NCBI RefSeq assembly: GCF_012317045.1
Contig: NZ_CP051154.1
Coordinates: 3,286,001-3,350,000, forward strand
Reading direction: 5' to 3'
DNA length: 64,000 nucleotides
Source: Leifsonia sp. PS1209
Lineage (GTDB): Bacteria; Actinomycetota; Actinomycetes; Actinomycetales; Microbacteriaceae
A model generated the notes under the pieces. It had not been told where the DNA came from. It ran no database searches and worked only from the letters and a program-made list of their open reading frames with translations. This document shows, piece by piece, positions 25,166-34,330 of the stretch; within the stretch, counting starts at the first letter, position 1; each line of letters opens with the position of its first letter. The position numbers were made by a program, and so were the translations under genes.

Positions 25166-25327
25166 ACGGAGGATCACAGCTCAACCGCGAGCGAGAATAT
25201 GCCGCGAAAGCCCGGGAAGGAGCTACGAGCCGGCAGCGCGAAGTCACACAAACCGGCAAGAACTGCGCCAGATGCTAGATCCTTTGGCAGTCGCCACTGA
25301 GCACAGGCGAGCCGGAGGTCCCCGACC

Positions 25328-26107
25328 TCATCGCTGCCCGATAGTCGTCGCCCCAGCTATCGGATTCGGGACGGGGCCGATCCTATCGATCCAGGGGATC
25401 CGGTTGAGGACAGCAAGTCCGATCCGGTTCCAGACTCCGCTGAAGAAGACTGCCGCTGTGCTGGCTACAAGCACCGATCCGACAACGTCGGTGAGGTAGT
25501 GGGCACTGACATAGAGACGGACAGCGCCCATGCCGACAATTGCAACGATACCGAGAACGGCGACCGGGATCTCGAACCGGGTACGCCGCGCGAGCACGTA
25601 GCAGGCGATCGCGTACGCCGCGACGTAGGTCGTATGGCCGCTCGGGAAGCTGCTGTACCCGATCTCCGCCAGCAGCGGGTGATCCAGCAACCCCGCGGGC
25701 GGGCGCGGCTCAGCGACCGCGAGTTTGAAGACCTCCGAACACAGCCAACCGAAGGTGGCGAGACCGGTGAAGGCGAACGCATTGACCGGTGAACGTCGCA
25801 CGACCAGCAAGAACAGAAACGATGCGACCAGAACGACGATGATCCCAGGTGGGGAGAAGACGGTGGAGACGGCGACAGCGACCACGTTCAACGCCGGACC
25901 TTGATGGTCGGTGAGCGCCTCATCCAGCGCGAGCTCAGCGGGTAGGACTCCGGGGACAAGCTTGGCGCTAAATCCCAGTATCAAAACGGCAAGGACACCC
26001 ATCAGGCTCATCAGCAACCAGTGCCGCGGCTGAGGCATGATGGCCAGCCGAATTCGAGGATCGCCCGAATCGTCCACAGGGGGCGTGGGATGGTGTGTAG
26101 GGAGCAT
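25328..26107 (-). CDS. PAP2 superfamily membrane phosphatase
   Basis: A protein of about 259 residues with six membrane segments. The acid-phosphatase motifs are complete: KLAVAEPRPP, PSGHTT, and SAHYLTDVVG. Such enzymes dephosphorylate undecaprenyl pyrophosphate or phosphatidic acid type lipids on the membrane. The start is uncertain: ATG 26107 or ATG 26038, neither with a clear ribosome site. It is divergent from a two-component system that may control it. Confidence 0.8.
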   Translation of the reverse strand: MLPTHHPTPPVDDSGDPRIRLAIMPQPRHWLLMSLMGVLAVLILGFSAKLVPGVLPAELALDEALTDHQGPALNVVAVAVSTVFSPPGIIVVLVASFLFLLVVRRSPVNAFAFTGLATFGWLCSEVFKLAVAEPRPPAGLLDHPLLAEIGYSSFPSGHTTYVAAYAIACYVLARRTRFEIPVAVLGIVAIVGMGAVRLYVSAHYLTDVVGSVLVASTAAVFFSGVWNRIGLAVLNRIPWIDRIGPVPNPIAGATTIGQR

Positions 26108-26216
26108 CCGGACAGCTTCAGCGTGCCCCTCCCAGAATCCTCTGAGATGGTTCCTAGGCGAATTCTGGGCCTGCCACCACCATGCTGAAGAGACGCGACG
26201 GGACCCGGAGGTGCGG

Positions 26217-26879
26217 ATGAGCGACAGGATGCGCGTACTCCTGGTGGAGGACGACCCACAACTGGGACCGCTCATCGAACAGGTCCTCGCCGAGGTCTAC
26301 GACGTCCTCAGGGTGACCGATGGCGAACGTGCACTGGTCGAGGGGACCACACACGACTTCGATGCGATGGTCGTGGACCGGAGACTGCCCGGGGTGGACG
26401 GCGCGCAGCTCGTGACCGCCCTCCGCGAACGGGGCGTCGTCTCCCCGATCCTGATGCTCACCGCTCTCGGCGCGTTGCGCGACCGCGTGCAGGGATTGGA
26501 TGCGGGAGCCGACGACTACCTCGTCAAACCCTTCGAGTTCGACGAGCTCCTCGCCCGCCTTCGGGCGCTGACACGCACCTTCACCGGGGAGGGCCGGGAA
26601 GTCGCGATCGGCGAATGGACGTTCTACCCGGAAAGCCGGGCGCTGTACTCCCCGTACGACGGACGCATCCTGCTCACCGAGCGCGAGAACGACCTGCTAC
26701 GACTATTGGCGGAGAATCCACTGCGTACCTTCTCCCGCGGCCAGATTCTGGAAGCCGTGTTCGCCCCCGACGAGCAGCCGGGCACCGTGGACACGTACGT
26801 CCACTACCTGCGCCGCAAGGCGGATCCGGAACTGATCTCCACGGTCCGCGGACACGGCTACCGGCTGGGACGACTATGA
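26217..26879 (+). CDS. OmpR/PhoB family response regulator
   Basis: A 220-residue regulator. The receiver domain (about 5-115) has acidic residues EDD at 11-13, phosphoacceptor D54 in VVDRRLPGVDG and the conserved Lys in DDYLVKPFEF. The winged-helix DNA-binding domain (about 128-218) ends with DTYVHYLRRKADPELISTVRGHGYRL. GGAGG precedes the ATG by six bases. Its stop overlaps the kinase start (ATGA). Confidence 0.9.
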   Translation: MSDRMRVLLVEDDPQLGPLIEQVLAEVYDVLRVTDGERALVEGTTHDFDAMVVDRRLPGVDGAQLVTALRERGVVSPILMLTALGALRDRVQGLDAGADDYLVKPFEFDELLARLRALTRTFTGEGREVAIGEWTFYPESRALYSPYDGRILLTERENDLLRLLAENPLRTFSRGQILEAVFAPDEQPGTVDTYVHYLRRKADPELISTVRGHGYRLGRL

Positions 26880-27856
26880 AGAAGACGCCGACCGACCCCG
26901 CTGTACGGGAAGTGCGGCGGGCATCCCGGATGGTCGGCCTCCAGCTCGCCATCGCCTCCGGCGCCCTCGTGGTCGCTGCCATCGGCGCCGCCTTTGTCTT
27001 TGTGCTGAACCAGCTGCGCCCTTCGGAAGTGAGCGAGCCGCCCCGGCCCGGCGAGCAGAAGATCTACCTCGACGCCCCCGAGGCCCTGATCGCTTTCGCA
27101 ATGGTCGGCGTGCTCGCCGTCGCGATCGCGGGCGTGCTCAGCGTGATCGCGACCCGGCGAGCCGTGCGCCCGCTCGCACGTGCGCTGCAGATCCAACGCG
27201 ACTTCGTCGCCGACGCCAGCCACGAGCTCCGCACACCGCTGGCGGTCCTCGACGCCCGGCTGCAGGTGCTCCAACGCGGCCTTGCACCGGACGATCCGTC
27301 GAAACCCGCGGTCGCCGACCTTCGCACCGATACGCGCATCCTGATCGACGTCGTCGACGATCTGCTTCTCGCTGCAGACCCCGAACGCACCGAACCCGCC
27401 GAACCCGTGTCACTGCGCGACGCGGTCACCCGATCACTGCACTCACTCGAAGTGCTGGCCCGCGACGCCGGCGTCGAACTGGTCCTCGGCAGCCGCGACG
27501 ACGTGCGGACCACGGTTCCGGCCACGACACTAACGCGCTGCGCCACCGCCCTGATCGACAACGCGCTGGTGCACTCACCGGCCGGCTCGAGCATCACCGT
27601 CGACGTCCGACTTCAGGGCGACCAGGCCGTCCTCACGGTCACCGATGATGGCGCCGGAATCGTCGGCATCAACCCAACACGGATCTTCGACCGGTTCGCG
27701 CGGGCGCACCCTGCTGCACCGGGGAGAACACGTGCGGGATTCGGGATCGGGCTGGCGCTTGTTCGCGACGTCGCGACACGGCACGGCGGCGATGTCGCGG
27801 TGACCCGCACCGGCCCGACTGGAACAGCTATCGAGCTGAGGCTCCCGGCCGGCTAA
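26876..27856 (+). CDS. sensor histidine kinase
   Basis: A 326-residue membrane kinase with helices at about 20-45 and 68-93 and a very short external loop (about 22 residues), so it probably senses the membrane or a partner protein. H116 lies in DASHELRTPLAVL, the N box around N228, the G1 box DDGAGI near 258 and a G2 box GFGIGLALV. Overlaps the response regulator by four bases. Likely targets are the flanking PAP2, DedA and Lgt genes (inference). Confidence 0.9.
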   Translation: MKKTPTDPAVREVRRASRMVGLQLAIASGALVVAAIGAAFVFVLNQLRPSEVSEPPRPGEQKIYLDAPEALIAFAMVGVLAVAIAGVLSVIATRRAVRPLARALQIQRDFVADASHELRTPLAVLDARLQVLQRGLAPDDPSKPAVADLRTDTRILIDVVDDLLLAADPERTEPAEPVSLRDAVTRSLHSLEVLARDAGVELVLGSRDDVRTTVPATTLTRCATALIDNALVHSPAGSSITVDVRLQGDQAVLTVTDDGAGIVGINPTRIFDRFARAHPAAPGRTRAGFGIGLALVRDVATRHGGDVAVTRTGPTGTAIELRLPAG

Positions 27857-27873
27857 AACGCTCGGCCGCGAGA

Positions 27874-28515
27874 TTACGAACCTGCTCGGGAACTCCGACG
27901 GACGGTGACGAGGCGAATCACCAGCGGCACCACCGAGAGCACGACGATGCCGATCAGCACGAGGTCGAGGTACTTCGCCACGAAATCCGCGACCCCGGGA
28001 ATGTGCCCGAGGCCGTACCCGCCGAGGATGACTGCACTGGCCCAGACGGCAGCCCCAACGATGTTGAAGATCGTGAACACCGACCAGCGCATCCGGCCCA
28101 CCCCTGCCGCGACCGGTGCGATCGTGCGCACCACGGCGACGAAGCGTGCGACCATGACTGCCGAACCGCCGAACCGGTCGAAGAACTGCGCCGTACGCTC
28201 GACGCTTGCTCGACTGAAGAAGCCGGAGTTCCGCCGTTCGAACACGGCAGGTCCCGAGCGCCGGCCGATCGCGTAACCGACTTGATCTCCTAGCGCTGCC
28301 GCCACCACAACGGCCAGGATGATCACCCACAGCGGTTCGACAAAGTGGCCCGTCAGGCTGAGCACCCCCGTGAGGAAGAGGAGCGTATCCCCCGGCAGGA
28401 AGAAGCCCACGAGCAGACCCGTCTCGATGAACACCAGCACGCACACACCGACGAGCGCCCACGGGCCGGCCGCTTGGATGATGGTCTGCGGGTCGATGAG
28501 ACCGGTATGGATCAT
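27874..28515 (-). CDS. DedA/SNARE-associated family membrane protein
   Basis: A 213-residue DedA protein. Markers are ETGLLVGFFLPGDTLLFLTG near 30-49, GDQVGYAIGRRSG, and RFVAVVRTIAPVAAGVGRMRW near 122-142. DedA proteins move lipid carriers or phospholipids across the membrane. The ATG has GAGAGGA upstream. Convergent with the kinase gene, 17 bp apart. Confidence 0.88.
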   Translation of the reverse strand: MIHTGLIDPQTIIQAAGPWALVGVCVLVFIETGLLVGFFLPGDTLLFLTGVLSLTGHFVEPLWVIILAVVVAAALGDQVGYAIGRRSGPAVFERRNSGFFSRASVERTAQFFDRFGGSAVMVARFVAVVRTIAPVAAGVGRMRWSVFTIFNIVGAAVWASAVILGGYGLGHIPGVADFVAKYLDLVLIGIVVLSVVPLVIRLVTVRRSSRAGS

Positions 28516-28829
28516 GGTGTCCTCTCTCAGGCGGATGGCATTAAGGCCCAGTGAACCCTCGTGGTCCCCAGAAACCTCGAAGACCAGGAGCACCGGCTCT
28601 CCCCAACGCGCCGACCGTGTGAACTCTCGCAGACCCCGGCACCCTCGCAGCACCGCTTGCCGGGCGCTGGTCAGGACCCGTCCCCTAGGGTCGGGAACGT
28701 CAGTGGGGACGACGCACAGCTGCAAACGGACGGGAAGCCGAAAGCACTTGAACGCGGAGCGCTCACTGCTTTGTCCCGCCGCTCGTTCGCATTGACCGAG
28801 TTCGTCCTGATGACTACAAGGAGATCCCC
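28516..28829. other. divergent intergenic region between dedA-like and lgt
   Basis: 314 bp without a convincing gene. It should hold the promoters of both flanking genes. No repeat or strong operator was recognised. Confidence 0.5.
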
Positions 28830-29774
28830 GTGCACGCGCTCAGCATCCCCAGCCCGCCCCCACAATGGGCGCAATTCCAGCTCGGACCGCTCACCGTGCA
28901 CACCTACGCGCTGTGCATCCTCAGCGGCATCATCGCAGCCTCCCTCATCACCGCGCACCGGCTCGGCCACCGCGGCGTCGACCGCGGAATCGTGCTCGAT
29001 GTCGTCCTCTGGGCCGTGCCGCTCGGCATCGTCTGCGCCCGCCTCTACCACGTGTTCACCCACGTCGGCGATTACTTCTACCCCGGCGCGAACCTCTGGA
29101 ACGTCTTCGCTATCTGGGACGGCGGCAACGCCCTTTACGGCTCCCTCCTCGGCGGCGCACTCGGCGTCTACATCGCCTCCCGACGCGCCGGCCTCCGGTT
29201 CTGGGCCTTCGCCGACGCACTCGCCCCGGCCCTCCTCGTAGCCCAGTCACTCGGCCGGTTCGGCAACTACTTCAACCACGAACTCTTCGGCCTGCCGACG
29301 ACCCTGCCGTGGGGCCTGCAGATCGAGGCCACCAACGCCAAATTCCCGGCAGGGATGCCACCCGGAACACTCTTCCACCCGCTCTTCCTCTACGAGATCA
29401 TCTGGAACCTCACCGGCGTCGCCGTCATCCTTCTGCTCGAACGACGCTTCCGCCTGCAATGGGGCCGGGTGCTCGCGCTCTACCTCATCTGGTACGGACT
29501 CGGCCGCAGCTGGCTCGAAGCGATCCGCATCGACCCCACCAGCGACGGATGGCTGGGAATCCCCGCAAACGTGTGGGCCTCCTTCGCCGCCGTCGCCATC
29601 GGAATCACCCTGTTCGTCATACAGACCCGTCGACACCCCGGCGCCGAACCTTCGCCATACGTGCTATCGACTTCCACCGATATGGCGCCGGACACGGACG
29701 ACGAACTGGCTAGCCATCGAGGTGCCGAGCCCGACGCTCACGCCCACCGATCGCGCCGAATCGACGTGAGATAG
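28830..29774 (+). CDS. lgt: prolipoprotein diacylglyceryl transferase
   Basis: A 314-residue integral membrane enzyme that transfers diacylglycerol from phosphatidylglycerol to the lipobox cysteine of prolipoproteins. The hallmark GRFGNYFNHELFG is at 142-154, with HTYALCILSG near 24-33 and WDGGNALYGSLLGG near 96-109. The GTG start has AAGGAG at 28818-28823. The hydrophilic C-terminal tail of about 45 residues is His/Asp-rich. As a chromosomal copy is expected, this is probably an extra island copy. Confidence 0.9.
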   Translation: MHALSIPSPPPQWAQFQLGPLTVHTYALCILSGIIAASLITAHRLGHRGVDRGIVLDVVLWAVPLGIVCARLYHVFTHVGDYFYPGANLWNVFAIWDGGNALYGSLLGGALGVYIASRRAGLRFWAFADALAPALLVAQSLGRFGNYFNHELFGLPTTLPWGLQIEATNAKFPAGMPPGTLFHPLFLYEIIWNLTGVAVILLLERRFRLQWGRVLALYLIWYGLGRSWLEAIRIDPTSDGWLGIPANVWASFAAVAIGITLFVIQTRRHPGAEPSPYVLSTSTDMAPDTDDELASHRGAEPDAHAHRSRRIDVR

Positions 29775-29783
29775 CCTGAAAGG

Positions 29784-29978
29784 ATGGGAGTATTGCTGGC
29801 TCGTACGTTTCGTGTGGTACTCGGCATTCTCCTTTGCGGTGTCGGGGGTTTGGGCGCTATCGCCCTCATGGTTGTGACGATCCAGCAGGCGTGGGGATGG
29901 ATCTTTCTCGTCGGACCGGTTTCAATTCTGGTTGCGGTACTGCTGATTCGCGCGGGGACGAAACTTCTGGCTGCCTGA
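29784..29978 (+). CDS. small two-helix membrane protein, 64 aa (paralogue of 53668-53862)
   Basis: Two hydrophobic helices separated by QQAWGWIF. The AWGWIF-xVGPV motif and length are shared with the protein at 53668-53862. GAAAGG lies directly before the ATG, so a TTG three codons later may be the true start. It follows lgt by 9 bp and may share its transcript. Function unknown. Confidence 0.6.
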   Translation: MGVLLARTFRVVLGILLCGVGGLGAIALMVVTIQQAWGWIFLVGPVSILVAVLLIRAGTKLLAA

Positions 29979-30063
29979 TGCGCGCGCCGGTCGTCAGCCG
30001 GGTGCCCGTGTCGGTGCTGCGATGTGGGGACGTAGCCGCCTGGTCTGCAGCTAGCATCGACCT

Positions 30064-31317
30064 GTGAGAGGCCCGACCCTGCCCGCATCCCCGAGCTGGT
30101 TGCTGCGCCTGGCGGTCGTCACGCTCCTTGTCGGTGTGGGAGCCGGCGTGGGTGGGTTGCTGGTTGCCATCTGCTTGCACTTGATCCAGCATGTCGCGTA
30201 CGGATACACGGAGGGCACCTTCCTCGATGGTCTGCTTCACGCCCCACCTGTCACGCGCGTCGTCGCACTGACGCTCGCGGGCGTCATCGGCGCGGTCGGT
30301 TGGTGGGCGTTGCGCCGATGGGGGCCGCCGTTCGTCTCTGTCGAGCAGAGCGTCGGCGGTCGGCGGATGCCCCCCTTCGTCACTGTGATCAATGCCGGCT
30401 TGCAGGTGGTGATCGTCGGTCTCGGCGCTTCGATCGGCCGAGAAGTTGCGCCGCGAGAGCTGGGCGCGCTGGTGTCGGGATGGTTGAGCGAGAAGGCCGG
30501 CCTCACCGCACGTGAGCGTCGGATTCTCGTTGCATGCGGTGCCGGCGCCGGACTCGCCGCCGTCTACAGCGTGCCACTCGGGGGCGCGATCTTCACTGTG
30601 GAGATTCTCTTGGCGGAGGTGAGCTTCGCGACGGTGCTTCCGGCCTTGGCGACGTCGGCGATCGCGACCCTGATCGGGCACCTGGTCGTGCCGGCGACCC
30701 CGCTGTACTCGTTGCCGCAGTTCACGCTTTCGCCGTCGATGGTGGTCTGGTCCATCATCGTGGGGCCGATCATGGGGTTCGCGGCCATCGGGTTCGTGCG
30801 GCTTGCCCAGTTCGCGCAGGCGCACCGGCCGGCATCATGGGGCATTCTCATCGTCATGCCCCTCACGTTCGCTGCCGTGGGTGTGTTGTCGCTTGCATTC
30901 CCGGCGATTCTCGGAAACGGTCGCGCTCTGGGTCAGATCGCGTTCGATGTGGCCATCCCGGTCGGATTGCTGGCAGCGTTGCTCGTCTTCAAAGTGGTTG
31001 CGACGGTCGGCACGATCGGCAGCGGCGCCGCCGGTGGAACGCTGACGCCGTCATTGGCCATCGGTGCCGCTGCGGGTGCTCTCGCCGGCTGGGCGTGGAG
31101 TGCTCTGTGGCCCGGTGTTCCTCCGCCCGCGTTCGCGTTGATCGGGGCTGCGGCGTTCCTCGCTTCGTCGATGAGGGCACCGTTGACGGCGTTGGTGCTT
31201 GTCATCGAGTTCACCAATGAAGGCCCCTCGATGCTGGTCCCGATGATGCTCGCCATCGCCGGGAGCGTGATGGTCGGCTACGTGCTCGGGCGCCGCCGCC
31301 TCACCGGCGTTGACTGA
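30064..31317 (+). CDS. ClC family chloride/anion channel or antiporter
   Basis: A 417-residue ClC-type transporter with about 10-12 membrane segments. The region normally reading GREGP is GREVAPRE (about 123-130), and GAGAGLAAVYSVPLGGAIFTVE near 158-179 is the other hallmark. The altered filter raises the possibility of a fluoride-selective CLC-F antiporter, which would fit the fluoride cargo, but no fluoride riboswitch is visible upstream. GTG start. Could equally be an ordinary chloride transporter. Confidence 0.82.
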   Translation: MRGPTLPASPSWLLRLAVVTLLVGVGAGVGGLLVAICLHLIQHVAYGYTEGTFLDGLLHAPPVTRVVALTLAGVIGAVGWWALRRWGPPFVSVEQSVGGRRMPPFVTVINAGLQVVIVGLGASIGREVAPRELGALVSGWLSEKAGLTARERRILVACGAGAGLAAVYSVPLGGAIFTVEILLAEVSFATVLPALATSAIATLIGHLVVPATPLYSLPQFTLSPSMVVWSIIVGPIMGFAAIGFVRLAQFAQAHRPASWGILIVMPLTFAAVGVLSLAFPAILGNGRALGQIAFDVAIPVGLLAALLVFKVVATVGTIGSGAAGGTLTPSLAIGAAAGALAGWAWSALWPGVPPPAFALIGAAAFLASSMRAPLTALVLVIEFTNEGPSMLVPMMLAIAGSVMVGYVLGRRRLTGVD

Positions 31318-31320
31318 CCG

Positions 31321-31704
31321 TCAGCGACGCAGGATCACAGCAAAGGCGACGAGATCGAGGATGGCTGCGCCGCTGATAACGAATGTAAGTGCCCACGCGA
31401 CGACGTGCGTGCCGCGCAGATGTTCAGACACATGTCTGTCTGACGACCGGTTGATAACACTCCAGACCAGAGTCACGGCGGACAAGAGTATCCCGGCCAG
31501 GCAGGATGTCAGACTGATCGCAAGCCCGAATCCGGAGTGCCCGAAGAGGGGGCGTGCAGAGTTCACGATAGCTGCAGAGGCGACCAGAACTATGGCTCCG
31601 GTCACAGCGGCGAGGGCGTATCGCTCTCGAGCAAACGTTCCGAGAACCGTCGCAACGATCTCCTCATCCGGAGACGGCCGCGAACTACTGCGATGGTGCG
31701 TCAC
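31321..31704 (-). CDS. hypothetical membrane protein, 127 aa
   Basis: About four membrane segments (near 30-48, 56-82, 98-125) after a hydrophilic, Ser-rich N-terminus of 28 residues. No family recognised. It is convergent with the ClC gene and the ends are 3 bp apart. Confidence 0.55.
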   Translation of the reverse strand: MTHHRSSSRPSPDEEIVATVLGTFARERYALAAVTGAIVLVASAAIVNSARPLFGHSGFGLAISLTSCLAGILLSAVTLVWSVINRSSDRHVSEHLRGTHVVAWALTFVISGAAILDLVAFAVILRR

Positions 31705-31937
31705 GGTGCCAGTGTAGGCCGCGACCGCTGAGGGACTGCGAAATTCTCCGAGACATGGGTGCGTTCGCCATCACCAGCCGTATCACGGAAATACTGGACG
31801 TTGGCTTACCGATTGGCCGGCTCATGAGGCCACCAACTGTGTCAGGGCCATTACGTCAGCCACCATCAAGGCGCTGCCGCTGGAATTCGCTCCGGCATCA
31901 GCCGCTAGGCAGTTCCACGCCGCTACGCCGCCCGGCG

Positions 31938-33449
31938 CTAGTGTCCGGCGCCGAGGTTCCCGGCGAGCCGCTCGTGCATCCGGGTGCTGGCGTCGTTCAG
32001 GCCTTCGATGGTGACCGTCTTGCCGTGGTTCCCGTATTTGGTGGTGATGCCGTCGAGGGCGGCGACGGTGGAGGCGTCCCAGATGTGCGAGCCGGCCATG
32101 TCGATGACAACCCGGTCGGGGTCTTCGGCGTAGTCGAACTGGGTGGTGAGGTCGTTGCTGGAGGCGAAGAACAGCTCCCCAGTCACGGTGTAATAGGCGA
32201 CCGCCTCGTCACCGTCCGACCGGATCGTGCGCTGCACGGTGGCGAAGTGGGCGACTCGCTTGGCGAAGATGACCATTGCGGCGATGACGCCGACGACGAC
32301 TCCGATGGCGAGGTTGTTGGTCAGGACGACGACGATCACGGTCAGCACCATGACGATGGTTTCGCCGAGCGGCATCCGCTTGAGGGTTACGGGTCGGATG
32401 CTGTGCCAGTCGAATGTGCCGACGGAGACCATGATCATCACCGCGACGAGGGCTGCCATGGGAATGATCGCGACGATGTCGCCGAGGGCTACGACGAGGA
32501 TGAGGAGGAACACGCCGGCGAGGAAGGTGGAGATGCGGGTGCGGGCGCCGGAGGCTTTGACGTTGATCATGGTTTGACCGATCATGGCGCAGCCGCCCAT
32601 GCCGCCGAACAGGCCGGAGAGCACGTTGGAGACGCCTTGACCGAGGGATTCGCGGGTCTTCCGGGAGTGGGTGTCGGTGATGTCATCCACGAGCTTGGCT
32701 GTCATCAGTGATTCGAGCAGACCGACCAGCGCCATCGCCAGCGCGTAGGGCGCGATGCGTCCCAGCGTTTCGAAGGTCAGGGGCACGGCGGGGAAGAGGA
32801 ACTGCGGCAAGCTGTGTGGCAGTTCGCCCTCGTCGCCGACGGTGGGTACGTTCAGGCCCGTGACGACGACAGCGACGGTGATCAGGATGATCGCGACCAG
32901 CGGTGCGGGAACGACCTTGGTCAGGCGCGGCATGAACACCATGATCAGGATGCCGGCCGCGACAAGCGGGTACACCAGCCAGGGGACGCCGATCAAGTGC
33001 GGCAACTGGGCGATGAAGATCAGGATTGCGAGGGCGTTGACGAAGCCGACCATCACGCTTCGCGGGATGAACCGCATGAGTTTGGCGACGCCGAGCAGCC
33101 CGAGAGCGACTTGGAAGATGCCCGCCAGGATGACGGTCGCGAACAGGTACTCGACGCCATAGTTCTTCACCACGGGGGCGACGACAAGCGCGACGGCGCC
33201 GGTCGCAGCGGAGATCATCGCGGGCCGGCCGCCGAGGAACGCGATGGAAACGGCCATCACGAACGAGGAGAACAGTCCGACCCGTGGGTCAACACCGGCG
33301 ATGATCGAAAAAGAGATCGCCTCCGGAATGAGTGCCATCGCGACCACGAGCCCGGCGAGGACCTCACGGGTCAGCAGGCGGGGGTTGCGCAGCGCTTCCA
33401 GGACGGTGGGATGCGCCCGGTAGGAGGCTGCCGTGATGGCGGAAGACAT
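31938..33449 (-). CDS. SulP family anion transporter with STAS domain
   Basis: A 503-residue SLC26/SulP transporter. The N-terminal motif VAMALIPEAISFSIIAGVDP (about 35-54) and GLFGGMGGCAMIGQTMINVKASGARTR, given here in part as GGMGGCAMIGQT, are typical. A C-terminal STAS domain (about 405-495) follows. Substrates in the family are sulfate, bicarbonate and other anions. It is divergent from a MerR regulator with a MerR-like dyad between. Confidence 0.88.
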   Translation of the reverse strand: MSSAITAASYRAHPTVLEALRNPRLLTREVLAGLVVAMALIPEAISFSIIAGVDPRVGLFSSFVMAVSIAFLGGRPAMISAATGAVALVVAPVVKNYGVEYLFATVILAGIFQVALGLLGVAKLMRFIPRSVMVGFVNALAILIFIAQLPHLIGVPWLVYPLVAAGILIMVFMPRLTKVVPAPLVAIILITVAVVVTGLNVPTVGDEGELPHSLPQFLFPAVPLTFETLGRIAPYALAMALVGLLESLMTAKLVDDITDTHSRKTRESLGQGVSNVLSGLFGGMGGCAMIGQTMINVKASGARTRISTFLAGVFLLILVVALGDIVAIIPMAALVAVMIMVSVGTFDWHSIRPVTLKRMPLGETIVMVLTVIVVVLTNNLAIGVVVGVIAAMVIFAKRVAHFATVQRTIRSDGDEAVAYYTVTGELFFASSNDLTTQFDYAEDPDRVVIDMAGSHIWDASTVAALDGITTKYGNHGKTVTIEGLNDASTRMHERLAGNLGAGH

Positions 33450-33597
33450 GGAGATGCTCCAACAGGTCGAGGCCCTCAGCGCGAGGACCGGATGGGCAAT
33501 GGCTGTGATCCGGCGCCTCGTCGCGCGCGCACCTGCCGCCGCAGCGGGAAGAATGGTGGGAAATGTGTTCGCTCGATCAGCGAACCTGCATAACTCT

Positions 33598-33613
33598 ACC
33601 CTAACGTGAGGGT
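33598..33613. promoter_or_regulatory. MerR-type dyad ACCCT-N6-AGGGT
   Basis: An inverted repeat in the 173-bp region between sulP and merR, 10-55 bp before the possible merR starts. Probable MerR operator (inference). Confidence 0.55.
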
Positions 33614-33622
33614 TGAGTTGAA

Positions 33623-34051
33623 ATGAGGGTCATGACTAGGGAACCGCGCAGCATGCACATCGGCGAGCTCGCCGAACGCACGGGACTGTCATTGCGTACG
33701 CTGCGCCACTACGACGAGGTCGGCCTGGTCAAGGCGTCAGGCCGAACTGACGGCGGCTTCCGCGTATACACCGAGACCGACTACGAACGGCTCATGCTAA
33801 TCCGGAGAATGAAGCCCCTCGGGTTCTCGCTGGAGGAAATGGCCGACCTCCTGTCGGTCGTCGACGACGGAGAATCGGCCACCGACGCCAGCCAGGCGCT
33901 CGATCAATTCGTCGCGCAAGCCATCGAGCGACGCGAGAAGCTGCGCGAGCAGATCGCAATGGCCGACGAGTTCATTGACCTCCTAGAATCACGCCGAAGT
34001 GTGTTCTCCAAGCAGGCAGAAGACGTACAGTCCACACCCAGACTGTCATAA
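33623..34051 (+). CDS. MerR family transcriptional regulator
   Basis: A protein of up to 142 residues with a MerR HTH (HIGELAERTGLSLRTLRHYDEVGLV), wing region and a coiled-coil dimer helix (about 90-130). No cysteine is present, so it is not a thiol-metal sensor of the classical type. Alternative starts are 33632 and 33653 (MHIGEL, the usual family start). It probably controls the divergent sulP gene. Confidence 0.85.
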   Translation: MRVMTREPRSMHIGELAERTGLSLRTLRHYDEVGLVKASGRTDGGFRVYTETDYERLMLIRRMKPLGFSLEEMADLLSVVDDGESATDASQALDQFVAQAIERREKLREQIAMADEFIDLLESRRSVFSKQAEDVQSTPRLS

Positions 34052-34330
34052 TCAGGTTCATCAGTGATTAATTCACGTGAGTTGCATTTGATGCAAAACC
34101 TCCCGCCAATCCGTCGCGACTGCAGATTTGCTGATGGCAGGCGTTTAGTTCCGCTGGCGGTCCTGTGATCCCGGCGCACGCTCGGCCAGGGATGCCGCTG
34201 ACCGTGTGGATTCCTGCATCTAATGCAGGTTTCCACGGAACGAGGCGGCCCGACGCTACTGTTTGCAGCTATCGGCCCGAACAAGTTGAATCGAACATTC
34301 GGTCGTGGTCGACCCGTCCTGGCATCGCAA
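34052..34330. other. intergenic region with two TGCAT-type palindromes
   Basis: TTGCAT-TTG-ATGCAA at 34082-34096 and CCTGCAT-CTA-ATGCAGG at 34213-34229 share the core TGCAT-N3-ATGCA. They look like binding sites of one regulator. No gene is seen in between. Confidence 0.5.

Noticed and set aside
25047..25259. Intact insertion sequence
   Set aside because: Only a C-terminal transposase-like fragment, no terminal inverted repeats or target duplication seen.
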